Below, piece by piece: positions 61,801 to 63,355 of a stretch of DNA of 64,000 nucleotides. The DNA lies in NCBI GenBank assembly GCA_942486035.1, contig CALNXK010000165.1, positions 937,501 through 1,001,500 on the forward strand. Reading direction: 5' to 3'. The notes below the pieces were generated by a model. It was not told the DNA's origin, made no database searches, and worked only from the letters and a program-made list of their open reading frames with translations. Position 1 is the stretch's first letter. Each line of letters starts with the position of its first letter. A program made the position numbers and the translations under genes. The stretch comes from Porites lobata. Its lineage: Eukaryota; Cnidaria; Anthozoa; Scleractinia; Poritidae.

Positions 61801-63355
61801 AAAATCGTTTAATTAGATTATTATATGAGTCTTTTTTACTGTGTTGTCCAATCCAGTTTTCAATGAAAGGGATTCACCTACATATGAAAGCGGTTTCGCC
61901 CGCACTTCCTAGCCAACGGCTACTGCTAGTTTTAGGTTCAATAAAAAAATATACAGCTTTTCAAGGATGGGTGGTGGAAAGTGTTTCCACCTTAATTTGA
62001 TGTAGTTGTAATTAAATAGTTTAACGAGCGTGATCCATCTTCTTTATATTACTCAGGGGCATATGTGCAACTGATATAAGAGTACAAAACTTTGTTGCTC
62101 CACTCATGAATCTACTGGCCCAAGGTTACAGCGAGTTATACCATGCACAGAAACGGTTAGAAGCTCTTCGGGAGTCTAAAAAGGAGGAATTTTTTGGGCT
62201 TCGTGATTTCTACAGGTAGGGATGTTCAAATGTAGTTTAACTTGTCAGTTCCGGCTTATTTTAAGCTCTTGTTACAGTCTCCTCAAGGTCCTTTTGAGAG
62301 CATTGGAATTTCGGAAATAACAGTGCTCTTCCCATTAATCAGTCCATCATGCAGTTATGTCCAGAAATTCTCGCAATGGCGAATCTGCAAAAAATCGCAT
62401 AAGCGAATTTTCGCCAAATTCGCCATTTTCGTCAAAATTGCCTTTTCCAAGGGCCCCTTTGCCATCTCATTTGCCTTGAAAACTATACTTTGGCGAATTT
62501 TTGCCATATTCGTCAAATTGGCCATTATCGTCAAAATCGCTACTTTGGACGGCGCCCCTTTGCCATATCATTTGACTTGTTCATATTACTATGGCGAATT
62601 TTTGTCATTTTCAAAGTTTTCGCCAAATTTGCCATTTTCGACAAAATCGCCAATCTCAAATGGGACCATTGATCATTTTTAATTTCACTTGTTCCAAAGG
62701 CTTTGGCGAAGTTTCGCCTTATTCGCCATTTTCGTCATGAACGCGTCTTTCCAACTTTTCTTATCGCCGGCGTCTGGATCAGGTTATACAGCTATATATC
62801 AGGTTTATTGAAAACAGCTACAGTGTTATTTGTCTGTTTTGCTAAATGTCAACCTCTGTTAAAACCGAGGGCAAGTGCGAAGTCTATCTCACAGAAATTG
62901 ACCCATTTTCCCGGCAAAGTTTTACACTTGGCTTTATTTCGAAACAAAACTTGAGTGCTTTGAAGCTTGCAAGAATGGCCTATTTCTTGTGGTTATATGT
63001 CAGGAATTTTATTTTTTTCTCAGTTTGACAGTTTTCAAACTCCTTGGATATTTTATCCCTGATCATGGTTGTAGCGTAGGAAATTCGAAATTAAAATGGG
63101 TTAAAAATGTTCAGATTATCACGAGCTAAAATCAGGACGTTAATGTTCAGATAAAACAAGCGTCGGTTGAATCATTCTATCCTCACATTGAATTTTAGCT
63201 TGGTAAAGATGGTGTACAAAACAGCTGAGGAGCATGGACGAGAGCCACGTTGGCCTGAAATTGAACGAGCCATCAGAAGGAATTTCGGGGGACTGGATGC
63301 GATTGACCCAGTGAAAATCTTCAGGAAACATATTCCTTTTAGCAGAACCGAAGTG
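8236..63355 (+). CDS. RNF213: RNF213 (mysterin) homologue, partial gene, 43 exons in window
   Basis: In vertebrates this family is a giant cytosolic AAA+ ATPase and E3 ubiquitin ligase linked to lipid-droplet metabolism, vascular disease and defence against intracellular pathogens. Forty-three exons join in frame with no internal stop. In order they encode an acidic N-terminal segment, a CBM20-like domain (about residues 175-340 of the partial product), a long helical N-arm, a P-loop AGCGKS (about 1895), Walker A GETGCGKT (about 2330), Walker B LFFDEANTT (about 2395), Walker A GKPGSSKS (about 2690) and Walker B VVLDEVGLAEDS (about 2760). The order and spacing follow remembered human RNF213, which is about 5,200 residues long, so roughly the first 55 percent is here. 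Forty-one introns are GT-AG and one appears to be GC-AG. The start codon and the C-terminal half with the RING are not seen. Domain identity is very secure; individual splice sites are slightly less so. Confidence 0.95.
9030..9160 (+). CDS. RNF213: RNF213 exon 2: charged disordered segment
   Basis: The acceptor is tctcgtcag and the donor GCACA|GTGAGT. It continues exon 1 in phase 0 and ends with two bases of a Gln codon. The content is hydrophilic, with a Lys/Glu run (MDKEKRKEEEP). No domain is visible; it is supported by splice consensus and by phase on both sides. Confidence 0.8.
9161..10045. other. Intron 2, left part: microsatellite and no gene
   Basis: Nothing coding is recognised. It contains a (TTA)n run at about 9575-9608. 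The hydrophobic frame 9161-9517 has no homology features. Confidence 0.5.
10047..10097. repeat. Perfect 15-bp hairpin (CTCTCCTCCGCAGAG)
   Basis: Arms 10047-10061 and 10083-10097 are exact reverse complements with a 21-nt loop. It is probably a short MITE or foldback. Confidence 0.75.
10150..10715. mobile_element. Putative DNA-transposon remnant before exon 3
   Basis: Transposon-like features: an aattctgattggctaagagc segment, a cctggggacgaggttaag end motif at about 10310, and aaggccttcggcctcggtagataacac at about 10632. The motif cctcgtccccagggc recurs at 25058, next to another transposon boundary. No transposase is recognised. Confidence 0.45.
10732..11055 (+). CDS. RNF213: RNF213 exon 3: end of disordered region and first half of CBM20-like domain
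   Basis: The acceptor is tactctttcag and the donor CAGCG|GTAAGC, phase 2. After about 60 charged residues the sequence becomes beta-strand-like: MTVVFHAVL, then NFKFEP, then IYMRFGGEKFG, matching the start of the RNF213 N-terminal CBM20-like domain. The acceptor lies just after repeat-like sequence (10150-10700), so this exon edge is close to old transposon material. Confidence 0.93.
11752..14308. repeat. 2.56-kb inverted repeat with minisatellite arms
   Basis: The outer arms (11752-11830 and about 14225-14308) are reverse complements with few changes (gcaggaatggctccgagcc). Inside, the left arm is a tandem array of a 20-bp unit, catagctacacatagccacc (about 11810-13090). The right arm carries the complementary array (about 13770-14250), which becomes a 39-bp higher-order repeat at 13990-14220. 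A 680-bp unique core (13090-13770) separates them. It lies wholly in intron 3. Confidence 0.9.
14309..16408. other. Intron 3, right part: AT-rich, no gene recognised
   Basis: Short frames occur (14318-14515, 14512-14712, 15304-15074 minus) with no recognisable domain or splice logic. Treated as intronic background. Confidence 0.5.
16409..16626 (+). CDS. RNF213: RNF213 exon 4: second half of CBM20-like domain
   Basis: The acceptor is ggaatatag and the donor GGGAG|GTGTTT, phase 1. The exon carries the characteristic CBM20 tail: YKYIVWKE, then LWEY (Trp codon at 16551), then NRCLQIPE. Canonical CBM20 modules use the Trp of the WE motif to stack on glucan, so this copy may keep a sugar-binding aromatic residue. 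It is separated from exon 3 by a 5.35-kb intron full of minisatellite. Confidence 0.93.
17015..17155. mobile_element. 141-bp MITE with 23-bp terminal inverted repeats
   Basis: cagcctagtctctaggcgttctc and gagaatgcctagggactaggctg are inverted copies with two mismatches. Flanking ctcctgtc and ctcccgtc could be an imperfect 8-bp target duplication, which would suggest a hAT-type origin. Confidence 0.75.
17597..18322. mobile_element. 726-bp element with about 80-bp inverted ends
   Basis: 17597-17690 (tctacacctaattgcaata, gttgtcatagaaaaaagc, ccaaataggaattaattagc) is the reverse complement of 18242-18322 with small indels. The interior has an 84-codon frame of no recognised type. It lies in intron 4. 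Confidence 0.75.
18587..18882 (+). CDS. RNF213: RNF213 exon 5: end of CBM20-like domain and start of N-arm
   Basis: The acceptor follows a T/TTA-rich run ending atttag and the donor is AGCAAA|GTAACG, phase 0. It begins AVWNQYDD, corresponding to the WHQY-type segment after the CBM20 fold in vertebrate RNF213, then continues into a mixed region (ATRAMLPDWEGF). Confidence 0.93.
18883..19940. other. Intron 5: AT-rich, microsatellites
   Basis: Contains (TTTTA)n at about 19072-19095 and (AAAC)n(AGAC)n at about 19333-19372. No gene is seen. Confidence 0.55.
19941..20197 (+). CDS. RNF213: RNF213 exon 6: N-arm
   Basis: The acceptor is ccatttttag and the donor TGGCG|GTAGGT, phase 2. The product is helical, with RMLPLVSSVAIAHVIV followed by KLLSSLVLW. 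It has no enzymatic motif. Phase agrees on both sides. Confidence 0.9.
20198..20970. other. Intron 6: no gene
   Basis: Holds an (AAAC)n run at about 20447-20472. Nothing else is recognised. Confidence 0.55.
20971..21201 (+). CDS. RNF213: RNF213 exon 7: N-arm
   Basis: The acceptor is tttctttaag and the donor AACAG|GTGAAA, phase 2. The product contains HEWLFAVPLIHFLTG and DDTWWG, matching in order the vertebrate N-arm segment with alternating Leu and Trp positions. It is followed by the largest intron of the window (6.76 kb). Confidence 0.92.
21600..24990 (+). mobile_element. CR1/Jockey-like LINE, near full length but decayed
   Basis: In order: an N-terminal frame (from ATGGCGGCTG), a PHD-like zinc finger CVDCKKSVRTNQDAILCGSC, then WFHTKC (21870-21965), an endonuclease (22200-22830; FLSETRLDKF, FLGDFNIDM, NRPS), an RT (23514-24640; DLSKAFDSICH, GVPQGS), catalytic YADD at 24137-24148, and a C-terminal tail to about 24900. 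Several frameshifts and stops (near 21867, 21980, 22835, 24065 and 24640) make it inactive. It lies sense in intron 7. Confidence 0.92.
25086..25669 (-). pseudogene. RecQ-like DNA helicase pseudogene, downstream exon
   Basis: The minus-strand frame contains VPVMALTATAPSQML (motif III type), NRSNIYLEKKV, then LLATSALGMGVNAPYVEHII (motif V), and stops at the equivalent of motif VI. The start has a duplicated ggactttaaaga-type stretch that breaks the frame. Its splice acceptor (cttag|gggtgaag) matches the upstream exon, so it is a genomic rather than retrocopied fragment. It is cut off next to a transposon-like boundary (cctcgtccccagggc). Confidence 0.85.
25926..26290 (-). pseudogene. RecQ-like DNA helicase pseudogene, upstream exon with DEVH box
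   Basis: Reads NIVIVVCPLNSIVEDQLKVL (motif Ia), then AHPEALLSKEGREL, then VVDEVHCVEIW (motif II, DEVH), followed by a consensus donor GTAAG. In-frame TAA and TGA codons lie in the middle, near 26125 and 26105. The Walker A exon is not found. Disabled. Confidence 0.85.
26400..26480 (+). mobile_element. LINE 3' tail with TGAT-type microsatellite
   Basis: ggcaaccccatcc, then ttgacgttaataaattgattgatttattgattgattg, is typical of a 5'-truncated LINE end terminating in a short tandem repeat. Confidence 0.5.
26497..27063. mobile_element. About 570-bp MITE with inverted ends
   Basis: gtagttccagaaaatatccatacc at the left and ggtttggatattttttggaactatac at the right are inverted copies with a few mismatches. 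The interior is non-coding. Confidence 0.75.
27064..27958. other. Intron 7, right part: unassigned sequence
   Basis: A 112-codon frame on the minus strand (27478-27140) starts MSTLSKGFSHEIDWLGKF and has no recognised domain. It could be a transposon fragment. The rest has no feature. Confidence 0.4.
27959..28151 (+). CDS. RNF213: RNF213 exon 8: N-arm
   Basis: The acceptor is ctttcctttcag. The donor chosen is GATGAG|GTAAAT, phase 0. An alternative donor TAT|GTAAGG 18 bases earlier (exon ending 28133) is also in phase, so this exon could be six codons shorter. The product (PLFELDPLFRRTFLF) is helical. Confidence 0.88.
28926..28999 (+). CDS. RNF213: RNF213 exon 9: short N-arm exon
   Basis: A 74-nt exon with acceptor tgatgtag and a consensus donor CTGA|GTAAGT, phase 2. 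It encodes an Ala-rich helix (AAAATLNETQKDIKLA). It lies upstream of the intron that contains the 1.78-kb foldback. Confidence 0.88.
29000..29499. other. Intron 9, left part: no gene
   Basis: AT-rich sequence with a repeated taatcgattacg / ttgattacg word near 29450-29500, just before the foldback insertion. Confidence 0.5.
29500..31291. mobile_element. 1.78-kb foldback (palindromic) element with 6-bp TSD
   Basis: Ends agtagtataggaggg (29506) and ccctcctatactact (to 31285) are exact inverted repeats flanked by direct repeats AATAAC (29500-29505, 31286-31291). The outer arms of about 550 bp are nearly identical inverted copies. The centre is a CCT/CTC- and GGT-rich array (attttattgttttccctcc units) including ccaaagaggccaaaatcaggcc near 30240. 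No transposase is encoded; the long Pro/Phe frames are artefacts. Confidence 0.95.
31322..31637 (+). CDS. RNF213: RNF213 exon 10: N-arm
   Basis: The acceptor is aatttgtatag with a poor pyrimidine tract, and the donor is TTAAAG|GTGCGT, phase 0. The product is helical (LLRFKTCLEIF, FEIVMKWLKESL). A foldback element with its 3' target duplication ends at 31291, only 30 nt upstream, so recognition of this acceptor may depend on transposon-supplied bases. Confidence 0.92.
31954..32052 (+). CDS. RNF213: RNF213 exon 11, followed by an apparent GC-AG intron
   Basis: The acceptor is caattttag. The product contains KLFALEWGVKQCEDIW, which aligns with the EVWRRLVEIQFP-type region of vertebrates. No GT donor keeps the frame. 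The best fit is GAAGAG|GCAAGA, a GC donor with otherwise good consensus, phase 0, which joins exon 12 exactly in frame. Confidence 0.85.
32109..32610. mobile_element. Tc1/mariner-type MITE, 0.5 kb, TA target site
   Basis: Left TACAGTGAAACC, then tctattaagcggac; right gtccgcttaataaat, then GGTTTCACTGTA. They are inverted ends of about 27 bp flanked by TA, and the CAGTG terminus is typical of Tc1/mariner relatives. Internal repeats of cctctattaagcggac occur. It lies in intron 11. Confidence 0.85.
32611..33051. other. Intron 11, right part: nothing recognised
   Basis: No coding or repeat feature stands out. Confidence 0.5.
33052..33168 (+). CDS. RNF213: RNF213 exon 12: N-arm
   Basis: The acceptor is ttatttttgtag and the donor CTTCAG|GTGACG, phase 0. 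It encodes 39 codons (CLCNDLVEVFTKAN, then GKVESMLQ). Confidence 0.9.
33169..33830. other. Intron 12: nothing recognised
   Basis: AT-rich, with no frame or repeat of note. Confidence 0.5.
33831..34035 (+). CDS. RNF213: RNF213 exon 13: N-arm
   Basis: The acceptor is ttgtctttag and the donor TTCG|GTAATA, phase 1. The product contains VFHWLSEYGLDS and ends LRHVLT, then FFRRFG, which aligns without gaps to the vertebrate HLLT, then FRLCG segment. The intervening WRLWPC stretch is divergent, but the phase is right on both sides. Confidence 0.88.
34036..34997. other. Intron 13: nothing recognised
   Basis: AT-rich sequence with no supported feature. Confidence 0.5.
34998..35291 (+). CDS. RNF213: RNF213 exon 14: N-arm
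   Basis: The acceptor is gcttttgtag and the donor TGGCAAG|GTAATG, phase 1. It has long helices (ILMLALSSLEAAING, ELLKLVLDHSDQFLIL). A Lys run (EKIKKKSALKK) sits at about 35170. Confidence 0.92.
35444..35510. repeat. Telomere-like tract in both orientations
   Basis: gggttagggttgacactaaccctaatc is a small inverted arrangement that passes into a C-rich run of cctaaccctaaccttaaccctaa. Confidence 0.75.
35537..35564 (-). other. Potential G-quadruplex (minus strand)
   Basis: The + strand ccccggccccgccccggcccc gives four GGGG runs on the minus strand with 1-2 nt loops, 30 bp from the telomere-like tract. Confidence 0.6.
36056..36095. repeat. GGGCGGACGGGC-type repeat
   Basis: The acgggcgggcggacgggcgggcc run resembles the one at about 57660-57690 and probably marks a shared transposon-derived motif. 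It lies in intron 14. Confidence 0.5.
36279..36880 (+). CDS. RNF213: RNF213 exon 15: long N-arm exon
   Basis: A 602-nt exon with acceptor gtttcctcag and donor AACCAG|GTTTGT, phase 0. It is strongly helical and charged, with ISFEELDKLFQVFKDSQDL and IDQIERYYQLRNCIDAVWVI, then LNGDF-like LHGDFRLVEDV. This matches a recognisable stretch of the vertebrate stalk. Confidence 0.95.
37284..37443 (+). CDS. RNF213: RNF213 exon 16: N-arm
   Basis: The acceptor is catttaacag and the donor ATTAAAG|GTAGAA, phase 1. It ends with CQDFISWLKEKIKG, the equivalent of the vertebrate FICWVREAL motif. Confidence 0.93.
37847..38094. mobile_element. MITE built of nested GACGTC palindromes
   Basis: Ends gccgtatttatactaga (37847) and tctagtatgaatacggc (to 38094) are inverted. 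Inside, two more copies of gacgtc(c/t)(a)gtataaa(t/a)ac occur, so the element contains four related half-sites and several acgtc/gacgt words. It ends about 20 nt before exon 17. Confidence 0.8.
38114..38331 (+). CDS. RNF213: RNF213 exon 17: N-arm, AGETD motif
   Basis: The acceptor is tttttatcttag and the donor AAACTG|GTATGC, phase 0. It carries LKVLVDLAIISAGETDME, one of the best conserved N-arm blocks (vertebrates: LASISAGEND). A nested-palindrome MITE (37847-38094) ends about 20 nt upstream of the exon. Confidence 0.95.
38766..39068 (+). CDS. RNF213: RNF213 exon 18: N-arm, EWLK and HGSV motifs
   Basis: The acceptor is acttcatttgcag and the donor GTTGAT|GTAAGT, phase 0. It contains RQLEWLKGLEKTHGSV, AINEHGVYLVG, and FTLDDLKDLQSKLMLIA, all aligned in order with vertebrate RNF213. 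Confidence 0.96.
39365..40008 (+). CDS. RNF213: RNF213 exon 19: longest exon in the window
   Basis: A 644-nt exon with acceptor aaaattgatag and donor GGAAG|GTAAGC, phase 2. It begins ILQCVQRLATVYIALRKAG and continues with MEHCLQQWKDELHAKR, then LNHFTTPQLLVLRRQL, the vertebrate YTAEQLVYL equivalent. It is the last large stalk segment before the AAA linker. Confidence 0.96.
40365..40504 (+). CDS. RNF213: RNF213 exon 20
   Basis: The acceptor is tgctttttaag and the donor TCACAAG|GTTTGA, phase 1. It has an acidic start (SEDMMIEPEE), then FLSLDELGKVLSQLAS, which corresponds to the vertebrate LDLETLGHCLAHLA segment. Confidence 0.92.
40746..40820 (+). CDS. RNF213: RNF213 exon 21: basic mini-exon
   Basis: A 75-nt exon with acceptor gttgtttgcag and donor AAAAG|GTAAAA, phase 1. 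It encodes PPKRRRRHPKYLKRGKPNLV. The end GKPNLVV matches vertebrate GQPNLVV. The preceding Arg/Lys run resembles a nuclear-localisation-type basic cluster; no function is inferred. Confidence 0.92.
41222..41328 (+). CDS. RNF213: RNF213 exon 22: LYMQ and EVLIC motifs
   Basis: The acceptor is tcccattgcag and the donor GAAGAG|GTGAGC, phase 0. LSLYMQDTSPSLPSFEEVLIC is nearly collinear with the vertebrate VYMQ, LPTYDEVLLC stretch that precedes the first AAA module. Confidence 0.96.
41894..42044 (+). CDS. RNF213: RNF213 exon 23
   Basis: The acceptor is tccgttatag and the donor CGATG|GTATTC, phase 1. IELLWRRALTD, then FCLVNVDLLDYTVS, aligns with the vertebrate LLLRRCLTL, LLFADQLSYEVA segment, a conserved Rossmann-like edge before the AAA ring. 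Confidence 0.95.
42432..42651 (+). CDS. RNF213: RNF213 exon 24: LVVICSSE motif
   Basis: The acceptor is ctcattttag and the donor GGAAAA|GTAAGG, phase 2. It contains LSLVVICSSENEDRAHMAAAL and IRQYLQTQF, matching the vertebrate LVMVCDGDWEH, IQAYL region. The following 2.2-kb intron is packed with MITE, Penelope-like and foldback sequence. Confidence 0.95.
42738..42943. mobile_element. 206-bp MITE with imperfect 28-bp TIRs
   Basis: gatttctactgccgcgtatttt at the left and the complement of aaaaaacgcgtcagtggaaatc at the right. The interior is rich in acgtacgtgcgt words. It lies at the start of intron 24. Confidence 0.75.
43378..43440 (-). ncRNA. Hammerhead-like motif in left inverted repeat
   Basis: On the minus strand the core reads CTGAAGA (CUGANGA), then an extra T, a stem GACTACC / GGTTGTC, GAAA, a short helix, and CTGTC. 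Stem I is not evident. It could be a degenerate ribozyme. Confidence 0.35.
43550..43872 (+). pseudogene. GIY-YIG endonuclease domain of Penelope-like element
   Basis: Starting in frame upstream of the first Met: GAVYKIKCCDCQASYIV, then QTGRNLSTRLAEHKRT, then ISNHIAEHHLKTKHQIDW and RFILESWFT, ending at TAA 43872. The family pattern expects YIG at the position where this copy reads YIV, so a catalytic-core Gly is lost. The CCHH-type Cys-Cys linker is visible as CCDC. Confidence 0.8.
44083..44145 (+). ncRNA. Hammerhead-like motif in right inverted repeat
   Basis: Same sequence as the left copy, in the opposite orientation: CTGAAGA, stem GACTACC / GGTTGTC, GAAA, CTGTC. Stem I and helix III are irregular, so activity is doubtful. 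Confidence 0.35.
44318..44681. mobile_element. About 360-bp foldback (agggagctcaagcaac ends)
   Basis: The left end agggagctcaagcaacaacg, then acggcgacg, is inverted at the right end as cgtcgccgtcgtcgttgcttaagctccct. It is a MITE or foldback near exon 25. Confidence 0.75.
44900..45170 (+). CDS. RNF213: RNF213 exon 25: first AAA-type P-loop (SERAGCGKS)
   Basis: The acceptor is accccatacag and the donor CCGTCG|GTACTA, phase 0. The P-loop SERAGCGKS lies at 44922-44948 and includes the Lys-Ser needed for nucleotide contact. It is followed by VVQRLRERL and, at the end, SRIFHLDVHPS, the strand-4-like segment. This is the N-terminal AAA module of the ring; the family's N-terminal modules are thought to bind rather than hydrolyse ATP. 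Confidence 0.96.
45415..45588 (+). CDS. RNF213: RNF213 exon 26
   Basis: The acceptor is gtattttgacag and the donor TCTAAG|GTAGGG, phase 0. VKSGLDALLFNLLILGVLKS, then VWRRRLSDLYVIEL, matches the vertebrate LFKLLILQYL, LYIVEI block. It is followed by a 4.44-kb intron that contains an antisense LINE. Confidence 0.95.
45945..49900 (-). mobile_element. Antisense CR1-like LINE, about 4 kb, inactive
   Basis: Minus strand, 5' to 3': a leader frame (49871-49461), an endonuclease (49477-48821; LCLLNTQSVKNK, VAITETWL, LVVGDFNIH), an RT (47784-46124; QSAYRVGHSTETALL, LPQGVPQGS, YADD at 46963-46952 followed within two codons by TAG), and a 3' tail ending in an AAT/ATT repeat near 45950. It is broken by stops, frameshifts and a nested insertion. 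It lies in intron 26 against the host gene's direction. Confidence 0.9.
47935..48465 (+). mobile_element. LINE 3' end nested inside the antisense LINE
   Basis: The + frame 47937-48158 has FSFQGPTYYKSIENVIKESNS, typical of a LINE C-terminus. A 3' UTR follows and then a short tandem aagttacaagttaaagttacaag tail. Its orientation is opposite to the surrounding LINE, which continues on either side. Confidence 0.7.
50029..50134 (+). CDS. RNF213: RNF213 exon 27: short linker exon
   Basis: Found by demanding an exon of phase 0 to 1 between exons 26 and 28. The acceptor is tttttcaatag and the donor AACGG|GTAAGA. It encodes PFYRLLPSIKCETPLRTL, equivalent to the vertebrate FLDIFPKVTCRPPKEV segment. The exon lies just beyond the 5' end of the antisense LINE. 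Confidence 0.9.
50557..50731 (+). CDS. RNF213: RNF213 exon 28
   Basis: The acceptor is ttttccgtag and the donor GTAAG|GTACAC, phase 2. It encodes HVQRAFQYLSFW and AKCIDTLVR, matching the vertebrate QRPYQYLRRF, EECLQHFL order. Confidence 0.94.
51158..51329 (+). CDS. RNF213: RNF213 exon 29: highly conserved WAELRHF block
   Basis: The acceptor is cttttttcag and the donor TCACGG|GTAAGA, phase 0. NCGVVDPSWAELRHFVNFLD, then QACEASAFCN, then GDTLKGFRSFVVQFMILMSR is among the most conserved stretches in the family. Confidence 0.97.
51658..52084. mobile_element. 427-bp MITE with TACCGTAAA ends
   Basis: taccgtaaaccctttattaag and cttaatagaggatttacggta are inverted ends, probably including a TA duplication. 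The interior has G-rich runs (ggtggtggggggggta). The frame 51810-52040 is not considered coding. It lies in intron 29. Confidence 0.75.
52246..52340 (+). CDS. RNF213: RNF213 exon 30
   Basis: The acceptor is ctttttttaag and the donor AACCAG|GTATGA, phase 2. It holds an acidic segment (DVADDDAEE) and then QLSLRRHWET, the equivalent of vertebrate PFSLRKRWES. Confidence 0.93.
52642..52836 (+). CDS. RNF213: RNF213 exon 31
   Basis: The acceptor is tttttttcaacag and the donor GAGCAA|GTATGA, phase 2. LHPYIFFNQDGVTMTFVGFH, then LRTGLFIQKVD, is clearly the vertebrate HPYVFFNDDHTTMTFIGFH block. An (AT)n tract starts within a few bases of the donor, and the intron carries a hammerhead ribozyme on the other strand. 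Confidence 0.97.
52839..52890. repeat. (AT)n microsatellite at donor of exon 31
   Basis: An uninterrupted (TA)n run of about 25 units starts some 7 bases after the donor. A second (AT)n run lies at 53153-53174, and the two bracket the hammerhead-containing segment. Confidence 0.95.
52910..53150. mobile_element. Ribozyme-carrying retroelement fragment (Penelope-like pseudo-LTR or retrozyme)
   Basis: About 240 bp of unique sequence around the hammerhead, bounded by (AT)n tracts. No protein frame. Assignment follows from the ribozyme type only. Confidence 0.5.
52998..53067 (-). ncRNA. Minimal type I hammerhead ribozyme
   Basis: Minus strand: stem I 5' GTTGC, then CTGATGA, stem II GTGTGGTCC / GGACCATAC with a 9-nt loop, GAA, stem III ACAG-CA-CTGT (4 bp, 2-nt loop), cleavage triplet GTC at 53010-53008, then GCAAT closing stem I. 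Every conserved core base is present. The very short stem III is the form reported for Penelope-like elements and retrozymes, which tend to be active as dimers. Confidence 0.85.
53286..53408 (+). CDS. RNF213: RNF213 exon 32: lead-in to the AAA3-type module
   Basis: The acceptor is gtttaacttag and the donor TTCAG|GTAAGT, phase 2. QKIEKLCGVMGVEWP, then SYELTTDNLKKILAIHMRFR, leads directly into the P-loop of exon 33, as in vertebrates. Confidence 0.97.
53590..54440. repeat. Pyrimidine-rich degenerate repeat before the P-loop exon
   Basis: Irregular units of about 45-60 bp with ccaccacaattttatcgtcg and ctttccctcctcc words. They are similar in composition and wording to the core of the foldback at 29500-31291. 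The 281-codon + frame here has no domain and is treated as an artefact. Confidence 0.75.
54488..54605 (+). CDS. RNF213: RNF213 exon 33: Walker A (GETGCGKT) of the AAA3-type module
   Basis: The acceptor is acatttgaag and the donor ATGAAG|GTAAGA, phase 0. CGIPVVIMGETGCGKT lies at 54489-54536, with an intact catalytic Lys and Thr, so ATP binding is expected. The exon follows a 0.85-kb pyrimidine-rich low-complexity tract. Confidence 0.98.
54839..55074 (+). CDS. RNF213: RNF213 exon 34: Walker B (LFFDEANTT) and sensor region
   Basis: The acceptor is gtgccttaacag and the donor AGAAA|GTAAGC, phase 2. VHGGTSHKDIE is followed by the Walker B LFFDEANTT (54935-54961) with its catalytic Glu, then FIAACNPYRK (sensor 1-type Asn). 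All catalytic residues expected of an ATP-hydrolysing module are present. Confidence 0.98.
55157..55239 (+). CDS. RNF213: RNF213 exon 35
   Basis: The acceptor is tgcttgtag and the donor CGGCTTG|GTAAGA, phase 1. It encodes HTEQMIHKLESAGLGYHV, nearly unchanged from vertebrates. Confidence 0.97.
55582..55715 (+). CDS. RNF213: RNF213 exon 36: IPLRHLVYRVH block
   Basis: The acceptor is ttttatgccag and the donor AGATTT|GTAAGT, phase 0. IPLRHLVYRVHSLPESMRPL, then VWDFGQL and IVSRF, closes the AAA3-type module. Confidence 0.98.
55716..57906. other. Intron 36: repeat-derived, no gene
   Basis: Contains cggacggacgggcggg followed by tggtcggtcggtcgctg at 57660-57705 (potential G-quadruplex) and generic transposon-like sequence around 57420-57720. 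No frame is supported. Confidence 0.5.
57907..58191. mobile_element. 285-bp MITE with inverted arms of about 90 bp
   Basis: gagaatacagccgacatttt, then gacgtctaaagaac and gcagaaattcca, is inverted as tggaatttctgcgctcg, then cagacgtcatttcgcgagg and aaatgtcagctgatttctc. Divergence is moderate. It lies in intron 36, upstream of exon 37. Confidence 0.75.
58377..58472 (+). CDS. RNF213: RNF213 exon 37
   Basis: The acceptor is tttcgtgtaag and the donor CAGACG|GTAAAA, phase 0. It encodes LTRVLTASQRYMRDQT, the equivalent of vertebrate ITEVLCASQGFMR. The preceding 2.66-kb intron has MITE-like sequence. Confidence 0.95.
58983..59123 (+). CDS. RNF213: RNF213 exon 38: SLRDVERAM block
   Basis: The acceptor is cacttttgtag and the donor GATAAG|GTAAAG, phase 0. 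DECSFVSLRDVERAMRVMVW is nearly invariant in the family. The exon ends in an acidic run (DVKDAEDDLDK). Confidence 0.97.
59339..59499 (+). CDS. RNF213: RNF213 exon 39
   Basis: The acceptor is ctttgttttag and the donor AAAAG|GTGGGC, phase 2. It encodes ALVLSIGVCYHARLQERE and YRRAV, matching the vertebrate LMLAIGVCYHASL block. Confidence 0.96.
59856..60078 (+). CDS. RNF213: RNF213 exon 40: Walker A (GKPGSSKS) of the AAA4-type module
   Basis: The acceptor is tttcgtcatcag and the donor AAGCAG|GTGAAG, phase 0. LSENVFMMVVCIELRIPLFV is followed by the P-loop GKPGSSKS at 59980-60003, then LAKTVVADNM. The Lys-Ser pair is intact. Confidence 0.98.
60330..60688 (+). CDS. RNF213: RNF213 exon 41: Walker B (VVLDEVGLAEDS) of the AAA4-type module
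   Basis: The acceptor is gttccacaag, a weak pyrimidine tract fixed by phase and homology. The donor is GCAAT|GTAAGT, phase 2. It contains VSYQCSPLSTAEGI, Walker B at 60444-60482, PLKTLHPLLEDG, and the sensor/arginine region SNWALDPAKMNRG. All catalytic residues are present. Confidence 0.98.
60689..62056. other. Intron 41: nothing recognised
   Basis: 1.37 kb without a supported frame or a clear repeat. Confidence 0.5.
62057..62215 (+). CDS. RNF213: RNF213 exon 42
   Basis: The acceptor is tattactcag and the donor CTACAG|GTAGGG, phase 2. It has GICATDIRVQ and ends KKEEFFGLRDFY, equivalent to vertebrate DKEFFGLRDYY. Confidence 0.97.
62370..62745. repeat. Tandem repeat of about 105 bp with TGGCGAA / TTCGCCA words
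   Basis: Three to four units start near 62395, 62489, 62592 and 62703. Each has tggcgaatttt(t/c)g(c/t)ca, then attcgccattttcgtcaaaat, then a cccctttgccat segment. Internal inverted words make each unit hairpin-prone. It lies in intron 42. Confidence 0.8.
63199..63355 (+). CDS. RNF213: RNF213 exon 43 (last in window)
   Basis: The acceptor is ttgaattttag and the donor GAAGTG|GTAGGC, phase 0. It continues SLVKMVYKTAEEHGREPRW and AIRRNFGG, the helical lid after the AAA4-type module. The gene continues past position 64000. Confidence 0.95.
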
